A stretch of 64,000 bases of DNA from Caulobacter sp. GTDB lineage: Bacteria; Pseudomonadota; Alphaproteobacteria; Caulobacterales; Caulobacteraceae. How positions within the stretch are numbered: position 1 is the first letter of the stretch; the number at the start of each line of letters is the position of its first letter. Below are positions 49,350 through 57,505 of this stretch, piece after piece. Position numbers and translations under genes: made by a program. The notes beneath the pieces were generated by a model that worked only from the letters and a program-made list of their open reading frames with translations, searched no databases and had not been told where the DNA came from. The stretch spans positions 1 through 64,000 of the forward strand of contig JAUXVF010000009.1 in assembly GCA_030680355.1 (NCBI GenBank). Direction: 5' to 3'.

Positions 49350-49901
49350 CTAGTGGCCCTTGCCGCCGTGCTTGCCGGGCGGCTTGCGATGGGGTGGAGG
49401 ACGATACGTGGGCGGACGATGGCCGCCGCCGAAGCTGACCCGCGCGCTGGCGCTGGCATAGGCTGACGCCCCCGCCCCGGCTCCAACATAGACAACGCCG
49501 CCGCCGCGGCCGCCGGCGTAGATCACCTCTGGTCCCACACCCCCGCCGCCGTAGAAGAAGCTCCCCGGCAATCTCACCTCGCCCCAACCGGCGGAACAGG
49601 ACGAACAGGGCGAGCAGGGCGGCGCCGGCGGCGCATAGGCCGACTGCCCGCAAAGGGGCTGGACATAGGCCGCCTGCGGCGCGGACTGATAGCCATAGGC
49701 GGCGGCGGGCGACGAGCAGCAGGTCTCATAGACGGCGACCGCATAGCCGCCAGCGCCGGCCTGGCCGTAGCTGGCCCCATACATGTAGTCCGGCGTGTAA
49801 CCCGGCTGTGTCGGGGCCGGCGGCTCGTGGGCCGCCGCCGCCCGGGCCAGAACCAGCAGGGTCAGCAAGGCTAGAAACAGCCGTGCGATCGACATCTTCA
49901 T
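49350..49901 (-). CDS. Secreted Gly/Tyr/Pro-rich protein, unknown function
   Basis: 183 residues with a clear signal peptide (MKMSIARLFLALLTLLVLARAAAAHEPP). The mature part is low-complexity: YGASYGQAGAGGYAVAVYE, five or more cysteines (CCSSP, CGQ, CSPCSSCSAGW), GGGVGPEVIYAGGRGGGVVYVG, and a proline/histidine-rich tail (PPTYRPPPHRKPPGKHGGKGH). No enzymatic motif. It could be a surface or matrix protein; I do not recognise the family. Confidence 0.7.
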   Translation of the reverse strand: MKMSIARLFLALLTLLVLARAAAAHEPPAPTQPGYTPDYMYGASYGQAGAGGYAVAVYETCCSSPAAAYGYQSAPQAAYVQPLCGQSAYAPPAPPCSPCSSCSAGWGEVRLPGSFFYGGGGVGPEVIYAGGRGGGVVYVGAGAGASAYASASARVSFGGGHRPPTYRPPPHRKPPGKHGGKGH

Positions 49902-49999
49902 GGCCGCCTCCAGCGCCGTGAAGAGACAAGCCTAGGCCTTGGCGGGAGGTGCGGCGATCGCTTGCGCGCGACGGGCGATATGGTCGCCGCCTTGCTCGC

Positions 50000-50209
50000 C
50001 TAAAAGTCGACGGCCAGACCTTTGCGTTCCCAGTCGCCGTAGCGCGTGGGCTCGGGCCCGGCCGGGCCGCCGTCTTCCGCGGGGAGCTCCGCGGTCTGGC
50101 GGGCGGCGCGGCGGACAGCGGCCTCCTCCAGGGCGCGGCGGGCTGCCGGGGTCAGGACCTTGCCCGGATTGGCGCCGTCTGGCGCGCCGGATTCAGCGTC
50201 ATTTTCCAT
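50000..50209 (-). CDS. DUF1674/SDHAF4-like succinate dehydrogenase assembly factor
   Basis: 69 residues from the ATG at 50209, a TTG two codons earlier also possible. The C-terminus EPTRYGDWERKGLAVDF is the diagnostic DUF1674 motif (E.TRYGDWE..G...DF), and the middle LTPAARRALEEAAVRRAA is the helical part. In mitochondria SDHAF4 binds flavinylated SdhA and protects the cell from oxidants before complex II is assembled. No sdh genes lie in this window. Divergent from the leader at 50241. Confidence 0.9.
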   Translation of the reverse strand: MENDAESGAPDGANPGKVLTPAARRALEEAAVRRAARQTAELPAEDGGPAGPEPTRYGDWERKGLAVDF

Positions 50210-50240
50210 GGACAAGATTTAATCGAACTCCGTCTTGCGA

Positions 50241-50309
50241 ACATTGTTTTCCGGTGATTTATCGCGCCGCCAAAACAACCACAGCGATAAAGAAAGATTA
50301 AAACAATGT
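50241..50309 (+). promoter_or_regulatory. Nested leader hairpin covering the start codon
   Basis: Outer stem ACATTGTTTT (50241-50250) with AAAACAATGT (50300-50309), 10 of 10 pairs, the right arm containing the ATG of the next gene. Inner stem TTTATCGC (50258-50265) with GCGATAAA (50284-50291), 8 of 8 pairs. The loop carries a second AAAACAA (50272-50278) able to compete for the outer left arm. AT-rich against GC-rich surroundings. Could be a translational switch or thermometer, or a protein-binding site. Confidence 0.55.
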
Positions 50310-50719
50310 CACGTTGGCCCAATGCGTTTTTCTTCGCCGCCAGCATCTACATCCTTATTGGAGCTAACTGGGGCCTGTACATGAGCATCACTCATGACTT
50401 CGCCACCGCGCCCGCTCACGCCCACCTCAATCTGCTCGGCTGGGTGAGCCTGGCCCTCATGGGCAGCTTCTACGCCCTGCTCGGCAAGAACACGCCGCCC
50501 TGGCTGGTGAAAACCAACTTCTTCCTGTCCAACCTCGGCGTCATTGCGATGATCACCGGGCTTGGCCTTCTGTTCACGGGCAAGGCCACCGTGCCGCAAC
50601 TGGCCCCCCTGATCGCCGTCGGCGAGCTTTCCGTCATCGGCGGCTTCATCAGCTTCGCCTGGGCTGTGTTTGTCAGCCTCGGAGTCCGCCTGTCCCAGCG
50701 TCGCTCCGTGGCGGCTTGA
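50306..50719 (+). CDS. Small four-helix membrane protein with AHAHLNLLGW motif (1)
   Basis: 137 residues, four membrane helices (NAFFFAASIYILIGANWGLYM, HLNLLGWVSLALMGSFYALLG, TNFFLSNLGVIAMITGLGLLF, LSVIGGFISFAWAVFVSLGV). The AHAHLNLLGW stretch recalls haem-ligand segments of the haem-copper oxidase subunit I/NnrS type, but only part of such a protein is present. Similar proteins are often annotated as cytochrome-c-oxidase-like. Its start codon is inside the leader hairpin. It is followed by a paralogue 70 bases on. Confidence 0.75.
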   Translation: MSRWPNAFFFAASIYILIGANWGLYMSITHDFATAPAHAHLNLLGWVSLALMGSFYALLGKNTPPWLVKTNFFLSNLGVIAMITGLGLLFTGKATVPQLAPLIAVGELSVIGGFISFAWAVFVSLGVRLSQRRSVAA

Positions 50720-50789
50720 TCATTTCCAAGAACGCTGTTCTCCTGACGCCCGTCCGCTGGGGGCGGGCGTCAATCCTGGAGAGCAGCCG

Positions 50790-51170
50790 ATGCCGCGCGT
50801 ATCGTCAGCCTTTTTCACCGTCGCCGCGATTTGCGGCCTGATCGGCATGGTCTGGGGGTCCTATATGGGCTCCTCCGGCGACCATGCCCTCCATCCTGCC
50901 CACGCCCACCTCAACCTGCTCGGTTGGGTCAGCCTGTCGATCATGGGCGGATTCTACGCCCTTCCCGGCGCGCCGGCGGCCGGGGTCCTGTCCTGGGTCA
51001 ACTTCGCCCTGTCTTCGATCGGGGCCATCCTGATGGGCGCCCTGCTGCCTCAGGTCATGCAGCAAAAGCTTCCCGGGCAGGCGATGATGGCCTCGGAAAT
51101 CCCCGTCATCCTTGGCATGATCTGCTTTCTGATCGTCGTGATCACCAGCTGGCGCCGGCCCGCGGCCTGA
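50790..51170 (+). CDS. Small four-helix membrane protein with AHAHLNLLGW motif (2)
   Basis: 126 residues from the ATG at 50790, with GGAGA upstream; the open frame before it reads through the end of the first paralogue. Same layout: FFTVAAICGLIGMVWGSYMG, PAHAHLNLLGWVSLSIMGGFYALPG, and two further helices (LSWVNFALSSIGAILMGALL, IPVILGMICFLIVVITSW). About half the positions match the first copy by eye. Function unknown; possible haem or metal binding by the paired His. Confidence 0.75.
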   Translation: MPRVSSAFFTVAAICGLIGMVWGSYMGSSGDHALHPAHAHLNLLGWVSLSIMGGFYALPGAPAAGVLSWVNFALSSIGAILMGALLPQVMQQKLPGQAMMASEIPVILGMICFLIVVITSWRRPAA

Positions 51171-51213
51171 CCCGGCTCTTGCATCCCGCGCCCGGACAGG
51201 GCACGGGGCGCGG

Positions 51214-52497
51214 GTGAGCGACATTGAAGAGGCTGGCGTCCCCGCGCGGGAAGCGGCTGTACAGTTTCTGGAAGCGGCGCTGGCCCGGCGGGCCGGTCTC
51301 GACGAGGTCATGGCCACGCCGGCGACCTCGCGACTGGCGCCGCGCGACCGCGCCTTCGCCCGCGCCCTGACCATGGTCGCCCTGCGCCGACTGGGAACCA
51401 TCGACCGCCTCCTGGCGCCGAAGTTTCAGCGGCAGCCGCCAGATCGGGTGATCACCCTGCTTCGCCTTGGCGTCGCCCAGTTGTTCTGGCTGGACGTTCC
51501 GGACCATGCGGCTGTCTCGACCATGGTCGCGATCGCCGACAAGACCAAGGCGACCCGGTCGTTCAAGGGCATGGTCAACGCCATTTTGCGCGGCCTGCTC
51601 CGCGACGGACCGCCGGCCGATGACCCCGAAGCGCTCGCGCCGCCCTGGCTGATGTCCCGCTGGCAGGCCGCCTGGGGCGCCGCCGACGCTCGCGCCATCG
51701 CCGCGACCATCGCCAATGAACCTGCGACCGACCTCACGGTTCGCGATCCCGCCGAGGCGGCCGCCCTGGCCGAACAGCTGGACGGCGAGGTTCTGGCCGG
51801 TGGTTCGATTCGCACCCCGCGCCGCGGCGACCTAGCGGAATGGCCCGCCTTCGACGAGGGGCGTTGGTGGGTTCAGGACGCCGCCGCCGCCATTCCGGTC
51901 CGGCTGTTGGCCGTGAAGCCGGGCGAAACGGCGCTCGACCTCTGCGCGGCGCCCGGCGGCAAGACACTGCAGCTCGCCGCCGCGGGCGCGACCGTCATCG
52001 CCCTCGACCGTTCGGCCGATCGACTCAAGCGGGTGGCCGAAAACCTGGCCCGAACAGGACTCGCCGCCGAGGTGGTGACGGCCGACGCGCGGTCCTGGAC
52101 CGATGAGCGCCGGTTTGACGCGGTCCTGCTTGATGCGCCCTGTTCGGCCACCGGCACCTTCCGGCGACACCCTGACGTGCTGTGGATCGCCGCGCCCGGC
52201 GACATCGCCAAACTCGCCGTCGTCCAGAGCCAGATGCTCGACTCAGCCGCCCGACGCCTGGCTCCAGGCGGCCGCCTGGTCTACTGCGTCTGCTCGCTGG
52301 AGCCCGAAGAAGGCGAAGGCCAGATCCAGGCCTTCCTCGGCCGCCGCCCCGAGTTCGCCCTCGACCCCATTCGCCCCGGCGAAGGCGGCGCTCCAGAGGC
52401 CAGCCTGAGCCCCAAAGGCTGGCTGCGCATGCTTCCCCACCACATGGCCGGTGGAATGGACGGATTCTTCGCGGCCCGGATCGTCCGCAAGGCCTGA
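51214..52497 (+). CDS. rsmB: RsmB-family rRNA (cytosine-C5) methyltransferase
   Basis: 427 residues starting at a GTG. N-terminal NusB-like RNA-binding domain (AARREAAVQFLEAAL-type helices, LRLGVAQLFWLDVPDHAAVSTMVAIADKTKA), then a Rossmann methyltransferase: CAAPGGKTLQLAAAGA (SAM motif I), DAPCSATGTFRRHPDVLW (motif IV with catalytic PC) and RLVYCVCSLEPEEGEGQIQ (motif VI Cys). Makes m5C967 in 16S rRNA. Followed by rpe on the same strand. Confidence 0.93.
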   Translation: MSDIEEAGVPAREAAVQFLEAALARRAGLDEVMATPATSRLAPRDRAFARALTMVALRRLGTIDRLLAPKFQRQPPDRVITLLRLGVAQLFWLDVPDHAAVSTMVAIADKTKATRSFKGMVNAILRGLLRDGPPADDPEALAPPWLMSRWQAAWGAADARAIAATIANEPATDLTVRDPAEAAALAEQLDGEVLAGGSIRTPRRGDLAEWPAFDEGRWWVQDAAAAIPVRLLAVKPGETALDLCAAPGGKTLQLAAAGATVIALDRSADRLKRVAENLARTGLAAEVVTADARSWTDERRFDAVLLDAPCSATGTFRRHPDVLWIAAPGDIAKLAVVQSQMLDSAARRLAPGGRLVYCVCSLEPEEGEGQIQAFLGRRPEFALDPIRPGEGGAPEASLSPKGWLRMLPHHMAGGMDGFFAARIVRKA

Positions 52498-52538
52498 CCC
52501 GTCCTTGTCCCGCCGGGCCTGCCCGGTTAGATCAGGAC

Positions 52539-53198
52539 ATGGCCGTTCCGATCATCGCTCCCTCCATCCTGGCGTCCGACTTTTCCCGTCTTGGCGAAGA
52601 GTGCCGCGCTGTCGAAGCCGCCGGCGCCGACTGGCTCCATGTCGACGTGATGGACGGCCACTTCGTGCCCAACATCACCATCGGCCCCGACGTGGTGAAG
52701 GCGCTCCGCCCACACGTCGCCATGCCCTTTGACGTGCATCTGATGATCGCCCCGGCCGACCCCTATCTCGAGGCCTTCGCGGCCGCCGGCGCCAACCTGA
52801 TGAGCATCCATCCCGAGGCTGGTCCCCACCTGCATCGCTCGCTCAAACGCATTCGGGAACTGGGCTGCAAGGCTGGCGTGGTCTTCAATCCCGCCACGCC
52901 CGTCGAGCAGGTCGAATGGATCCTCGAGGACGTCGACCTGCTGCTGGTCATGACCGTCAATCCGGGCTTCGGCGGTCAGAGTTTCATCCCCGCCCAGCTG
53001 AAGAAGATCGAACGCCTGCGCAGGATGATCGACGCGAGCGGCCATGACATCGTGCTCGAGGTCGATGGCGGCGTGACACCCCAGACCGCGCCGCAGTGCG
53101 TCGCCGCCGGCGCCACCGCCCTGGTCGCGGGCTCCGCTGTGTTCCGGGGCGGTCCCGATGCCTATGCGAACAACATCCGCGCCCTGAAGGGCGTCTGA
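52539..53198 (+). CDS. rpe: Ribulose-phosphate 3-epimerase
   Basis: 219 residues, TIM-barrel enzyme interconverting ribulose 5-phosphate and xylulose 5-phosphate in the pentose-phosphate and Calvin pathways. Motifs: IIAPSILASDFSRLGEE, WLHVDVMDGHFVPNITIGP with catalytic Asp and metal-binding His, and MTVNPGFGGQSFIPAQLKKI, with the second catalytic Asp in IVLEVDGGV. Forty-one bases after rsmB on the same strand. Confidence 0.97.
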   Translation: MAVPIIAPSILASDFSRLGEECRAVEAAGADWLHVDVMDGHFVPNITIGPDVVKALRPHVAMPFDVHLMIAPADPYLEAFAAAGANLMSIHPEAGPHLHRSLKRIRELGCKAGVVFNPATPVEQVEWILEDVDLLLVMTVNPGFGGQSFIPAQLKKIERLRRMIDASGHDIVLEVDGGVTPQTAPQCVAAGATALVAGSAVFRGGPDAYANNIRALKGV

Positions 53199-53208
53199 GC
53201 GCCGCGCG

Positions 53209-54918
53209 ATGGAGGCCCCTCGCCTGCCCTCGCCCTCCGCCGCCGCCCTTGCGTTGCAGGCGGCCGGAGAAGGCGCCCGTCGGCTGGCCGAACGGGAATG
53301 GTTCGGCACGCCATTCCACCGCATGGCCATCGCGCGACCGCGCCCGGAGGGACTCGCCGCCAACCCGCGCGACTTTCGTCCGGTCGAGCCCGAACGCGGC
53401 CGACGGATCCTGGCCGGCATCTTCGATCTGGCCGGAACCGAGATGGTGGTCGGAGCCCGGGGCGACCCGTTCGACCGGCCCAGTCCCGACCGCCGGTTCG
53501 CCGTGGCCCTCCACCGGATGGGCTGGATGGGCGGTCTGCTGGCCACCGGCGACGCCGGTGCGCGGGCCGGGCTGAAACTGACAAATGACTGGCGCCGCGT
53601 CTTCGGCCGCTGGAACGGCTTCTCCTGGGGCCCCGATGTCATCGAGCGACGGGTCTTCAACCTGGCGTGCGGTCTGCGGCGCCTGACCAGCGGCGCCTCC
53701 GACGCCGAACGGGCCGAGGCGCTTGATGACCTCGCTCGACAGGCGCGGCATCTGCTCAGCATTGGTCAGGCCCCTGAGCGAGCGCTCGAACGGGCCGTCG
53801 CGGCCGGAATCGCCGGCTGCGCCCTGGCCGGCGAAGCGGGCGAGCGTCTGATCGATACGGCCATGGGCCGGGTGGCGCGCGATCTGGCGACGACCGTCTC
53901 GCACGAGGGCGTCCACATCAGCCGGTCGCCGCAGACCGGGCTGGAGTTGCTGTTCGATCTCCAGACGCTGGATGACGCCCTGCACCAGCGTGGTCAGGCC
54001 GGACCCGACGAACTGCCCCGGGCCATCGACCGGCTGAGCGCCGCGGCGCGGTTCTTCGCCATGCCCGACGGTCGACTGGTCGAGTTTCAGGGCGGCGCCG
54101 CCCTGGGACCCCGCCGAATCGCCGCCGCCCTGGCCCACGAGGAAGGCGAGGAGCGATCGCGTCGCAAGGCGCCTCATGGCGGCTATGAGCGGCTGCAGTC
54201 GGAAAGCCTGGCGATCATGGTCGACGCCGGCCTGCCCGCGCGCGGCCGTTGGAGCGTGGCGGCCTGCGCCCAGCCCGCCGCCATGGAGATCGTCTGCGGC
54301 GGCGACCGGCTGATCGTCGGCTGTGGCTGGACCGCGGACTCAGGCGCGTCGCACGCCCTGCGCCTGACCGACGCCGCCTCGACCGCCAGTCTCGCCGACA
54401 TGTCGACCGGCCAGCCCTTGCGCGGTTTCGCCGCCGCCGCCCTGGGCGCCCGCCTGGTTGGCGCGCCGCGCAAGATCGAGGTGAAACGGCATGAGTCCGA
54501 CGCCGCCGCCTGGCTGGAGGTCTCCCATGATGGCTGGGTCAAGCGGTTCGGCCTGATCCACGAGCGCAAGCTCTACCTCGACCTGGTCCAGGAGGAATTG
54601 CGCGGCGAGGACAGTTTCCAGCCCCGTGAGGAGAAGGAGCTCACCGGGCCACGCCGGTACTACCCCTTCACCGTGCGGTTCCACCTCCACCCCGACGCCC
54701 GGGCCTCCCTGGCGCGCGACAACAAAAGCGTTCTGCTCAAGGGCCCGTCCGACCAGGGCTGGTGGCTGCGCAATGACGCCGTCTCTGCCTCGGTGGAGGC
54801 TTCGCTGCACGTCGACAACGGCGTCGCCCGCCGCACCGTCCAGGTGGTGCTCCGCGGCCAGGCCAGCGCCGACAAGGGCGGGCGCATCCGCTGGAAACTG
54901 TCACGCGCCGAGGGGTAG
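53209..54918 (+). CDS. Heparinase II/III-like polysaccharide lyase family protein
   Basis: 569 residues. N-terminal alpha-toroid part (GFSWGPDVIERRVFNLACGLRRL, EHGVHISRSPQ-like HEGVHISRSPQTGLELLFDLQTLDDAL) and C-terminal beta-sandwich (HESDAAAWLEVSHDGWVKRFGLIHER, YPFTVRFHLHPDARASLARDNKSVLL). I recall such proteins directly before purH in Caulobacterales. Whether it acts on host surface or peptidoglycan-linked glycans is unknown. No signal peptide is evident. Follows rpe by ten bases. Confidence 0.87.
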   Translation: MEAPRLPSPSAAALALQAAGEGARRLAEREWFGTPFHRMAIARPRPEGLAANPRDFRPVEPERGRRILAGIFDLAGTEMVVGARGDPFDRPSPDRRFAVALHRMGWMGGLLATGDAGARAGLKLTNDWRRVFGRWNGFSWGPDVIERRVFNLACGLRRLTSGASDAERAEALDDLARQARHLLSIGQAPERALERAVAAGIAGCALAGEAGERLIDTAMGRVARDLATTVSHEGVHISRSPQTGLELLFDLQTLDDALHQRGQAGPDELPRAIDRLSAAARFFAMPDGRLVEFQGGAALGPRRIAAALAHEEGEERSRRKAPHGGYERLQSESLAIMVDAGLPARGRWSVAACAQPAAMEIVCGGDRLIVGCGWTADSGASHALRLTDAASTASLADMSTGQPLRGFAAAALGARLVGAPRKIEVKRHESDAAAWLEVSHDGWVKRFGLIHERKLYLDLVQEELRGEDSFQPREEKELTGPRRYYPFTVRFHLHPDARASLARDNKSVLLKGPSDQGWWLRNDAVSASVEASLHVDNGVARRTVQVVLRGQASADKGGRIRWKLSRAEG

Positions 54919-54952
54919 CGTTTTTCCCCGTCTCCCCCTATTACCGCCTCGT

Positions 54953-55129
54953 TCGCGTGACTGGCGCTGAAGGTGGCTGACCACCGGGGAGCGCGGACGC
55001 CGCGCCGTCAGGCGAAGTGGAATGCGGTTCGCCGCCCGGACGGCGCGCAACTCAAGGGTTGGCGCGCGGTCGGACGCAAAACCGGCGACCACTTTTGCTG
55101 ACCGCGCGCCGTGCCGCGCGCCTGGGCAA
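54953..55129 (+). ncRNA. ZTP (pfl) riboswitch controlling purH
   Basis: The 5' conserved domain is visible as CGCGTGACTGGCGCTGA followed by ACCACCGGGGAGCG (to about 54996), and the 3' domain as CCGCGCGCCTGGGC (55114-55127). These are the two halves of the pfl motif that senses the purine intermediate ZTP and raises purine and folate gene expression. The linker is long (about 110 bases). It lies 30 bases upstream of purH. Confidence 0.85.
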
Positions 55130-55157
55130 GTTTTCCTCATCGACTGGAGACGCCCGC

Positions 55158-56741
55158 ATGCCCGCCGCCCCCGACTATCCCGCCGCCTCTGACCGCGCTT
55201 CCATCAAGCGCGCCCTGCTGTCCGTTTCCGACAAGACCGGCCTGGTCGAGGCCGCCAGGGTTCTGGCCGATCTGGGCGTCGAGCTGGTCTCGACCGGCGG
55301 CACCCGCGCCGCCATCGCCGCGGCCGGCCTGCCGGTGAAGGATGTCTCGGAACTGACCGGGTTTCCGGAGATGATGGATGGGCGGGTCAAGACCCTGCAC
55401 CCCGTCGTGCATGGTGGCCTGCTCGGCGTCAGGGACGCGCCCGACCATGCGCAGGCCATGACCGATCACAGCATCGGCGGCATCGACCTGCTCTACGTGA
55501 ACCTCTACCCGTTCGAAGCCACCGTCGCGGCCGGCGGCGACTATGCGGCCTGCGTCGAGAACATCGACATCGGCGGCCCGGCGATGATCCGTTCGGCGGC
55601 CAAGAACCACGGCTATGTCGCCGTCTGCACCGACCCGGCCGACATGGCCGAGGTGATCGCCCAGCTGAAAACCGACGGCGCCACCACCCTGGGCCTGCGC
55701 AAGACCCTGGCGGCCCGCGCCTACGCCCGCACGGCGGCCTATGACGCGGCCATCTCGACCTGGTTCGCGGCGCAGCTGGAACAGACCGCCCCGGCCCGCA
55801 AGACCATCGCCGGGACCCTGATCCAGACCATGCGCTATGGCGAGAACCCGCATCAGTCGGCGGCCTTCTACGCCTGCGACCCGGCCCGGCCCGGCGTCGC
55901 CAACACCCGCCAGCTGCAGGGCAAAGAGCTCAGCTACAACAACATCGCCGACACCGACGCCGCCTTTGAGCTGGTCGCCGAGTTCAGCGAACCGGCCTGC
56001 GTCATCGTCAAACACGCCAACCCCTGCGGCGTGGCCACCGGCGGCGACCTGTTGAGCGCCTACCAGCGGGCGCTGGAATGCGATCCGGTCTCGGCCTTCG
56101 GCGGCATCGTGGCGGTCAACCGCCGGCTCGACCGGGCGGCGGCCGAGGCCATCGTCGAGGTGTTCACCGAGGTGGTCATCGCCCCCGAGGCTGATGACGA
56201 CGCCATCGCCGTGTTTGCCTCAAAGAAGAACCTGCGGCTGCTGATCACCGGCGCCCTGCCCGATCCGCGCGCGGCCGGCGAGGTGTTCCGCTCCGTGGCC
56301 GGCGGCTTCCTGGTCCAGGGCCGCGACGCCTCGCTGATCCTGCCGGGCGATTTGAAGATCGTCACGAAAAGGGCGCCGTCGGCTGACGAAATCGCCGACA
56401 TGCTGTTCGCCTTCACCATCGCCAAACATGTGAAGTCCAACGCCGTGGTCTTCGCCCGCGACGGCCAGACCCTGGGCGTCGGCGCCGGCCAGATGAACCG
56501 CAAGGACAGCGCTCGTATCGCGGCCATACGCGCCGCCGACTTCAAGCTCGACCTGAAGGGCAGCGCCTGCGCCTCGGAAGCCTTCTTCCCGTTCGCCGAC
56601 GGCCTGATCCAGGCGGCCGAGGCCGGGGCCACGGCGGTGATCCAGCCGGGCGGCTCGATCCGCGACGCCGAGGTCATCGCCGCCGCCGACGAACGCGGCC
56701 TGGCCATGGCCTTCACCGGCGTCAGGGTCTTCCGCCATTGA
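55158..56741 (+). CDS. purH: Bifunctional AICAR transformylase/IMP cyclohydrolase
   Basis: 527 residues from the ATG at 55158, with GGAG about nine bases upstream. N-terminal IMP-cyclohydrolase domain ([53 protein letters not shown]) and C-terminal transformylase domain ([53 protein letters not shown]). Last two steps of IMP synthesis; ZMP/AICAR is its substrate, in accord with the ZTP riboswitch in front. Stop overlaps the next gene. Confidence 0.97.
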   Translation: MPAAPDYPAASDRASIKRALLSVSDKTGLVEAARVLADLGVELVSTGGTRAAIAAAGLPVKDVSELTGFPEMMDGRVKTLHPVVHGGLLGVRDAPDHAQAMTDHSIGGIDLLYVNLYPFEATVAAGGDYAACVENIDIGGPAMIRSAAKNHGYVAVCTDPADMAEVIAQLKTDGATTLGLRKTLAARAYARTAAYDAAISTWFAAQLEQTAPARKTIAGTLIQTMRYGENPHQSAAFYACDPARPGVANTRQLQGKELSYNNIADTDAAFELVAEFSEPACVIVKHANPCGVATGGDLLSAYQRALECDPVSAFGGIVAVNRRLDRAAAEAIVEVFTEVVIAPEADDDAIAVFASKKNLRLLITGALPDPRAAGEVFRSVAGGFLVQGRDASLILPGDLKIVTKRAPSADEIADMLFAFTIAKHVKSNAVVFARDGQTLGVGAGQMNRKDSARIAAIRAADFKLDLKGSACASEAFFPFADGLIQAAEAGATAVIQPGGSIRDAEVIAAADERGLAMAFTGVRVFRH

Positions 56742-57505
56742 CGCCGGGGGCTGACACCCTCGCCGGGCGGGCGACCCTGCTGGCGAGCGGCGTTCGCGTC
56801 CTCAAACCGGCGGGGACCGGGCCCTTCCCCGTCGCCCTGCAGATGCATGGTTGCGCCGGGTCCCAGCCGTTCCAGAACAGCTACGCCGCCGCGGCCGTCA
56901 AGGCCGGGGTCGCCGTGGTCATCGTCGACAGTTTCAAGCCGCGCGGCATGTCGCGTCTCGATGGCAGCCTGTTCGTCTGCACCGGCGCCACGCTGCGCGG
57001 CGCCCAGCGGGCCGGCGATCTCCACGCCATGCTGCACTGGCTCAAGGCCCAGCCCTGGGCCGACGCCGACCGCGTCCTGGCGGCGGGCTGGAGCCATGGC
57101 GGCTGGACCATCATGGACGCCTTCTCGCAAGGCCCGGGCGCGGCGCGGATGACCGGCCTGCGCGACGCCGACCCGGCGCTGCTCGGGGCGGTGAAAGGGG
57201 CTTTCCTGGTCTATCCCTACGCCAGTTTCCCGTCCCTGACCTCGGCGCGGGGCTGGCAGGGTCACAGGCCCAGGGTGTTCGCCGTGCTCGGGGGCAAGGA
57301 TCAGGTCGTCGGAACGGCCGGACCGCTGAAAGCCCTGAACCGGCTCAAGGCCGATGGCCTGTCGGTGGACGTCCTGACCTTTCCGGACGCCACCCACGCC
57401 TTTGACGACGACGACGCCAACGACCCGCGCACCCGCTACCGCGCCGACCTGCGGGCGACGGCGGAGCAGTACTACGTCAAGGCGCTGACGACCGCCTTCG
57501 CCTAG
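56738..57505 (+). CDS. Dienelactone-hydrolase-like alpha/beta hydrolase
   Basis: 255 residues from a TTG at 56738 overlapping the purH stop by four bases. Nucleophile elbow GWSHGGW (Ser), acid Asp in [10 protein letters not shown], and His in [12 protein letters not shown]. Also [18 protein letters not shown] after the first strand. Typical DLH-family protein, some of which cleave cyclic or simple esters; the true substrate is unknown. The start could be a later codon, but the first strand of the fold begins near residue 15. Convergent with the dehydrogenase gene, overlapping by four bases. Confidence 0.82.
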   Translation: MTPGADTLAGRATLLASGVRVLKPAGTGPFPVALQMHGCAGSQPFQNSYAAAAVKAGVAVVIVDSFKPRGMSRLDGSLFVCTGATLRGAQRAGDLHAMLHWLKAQPWADADRVLAAGWSHGGWTIMDAFSQGPGAARMTGLRDADPALLGAVKGAFLVYPYASFPSLTSARGWQGHRPRVFAVLGGKDQVVGTAGPLKALNRLKADGLSVDVLTFPDATHAFDDDDANDPRTRYRADLRATAEQYYVKALTTAFA

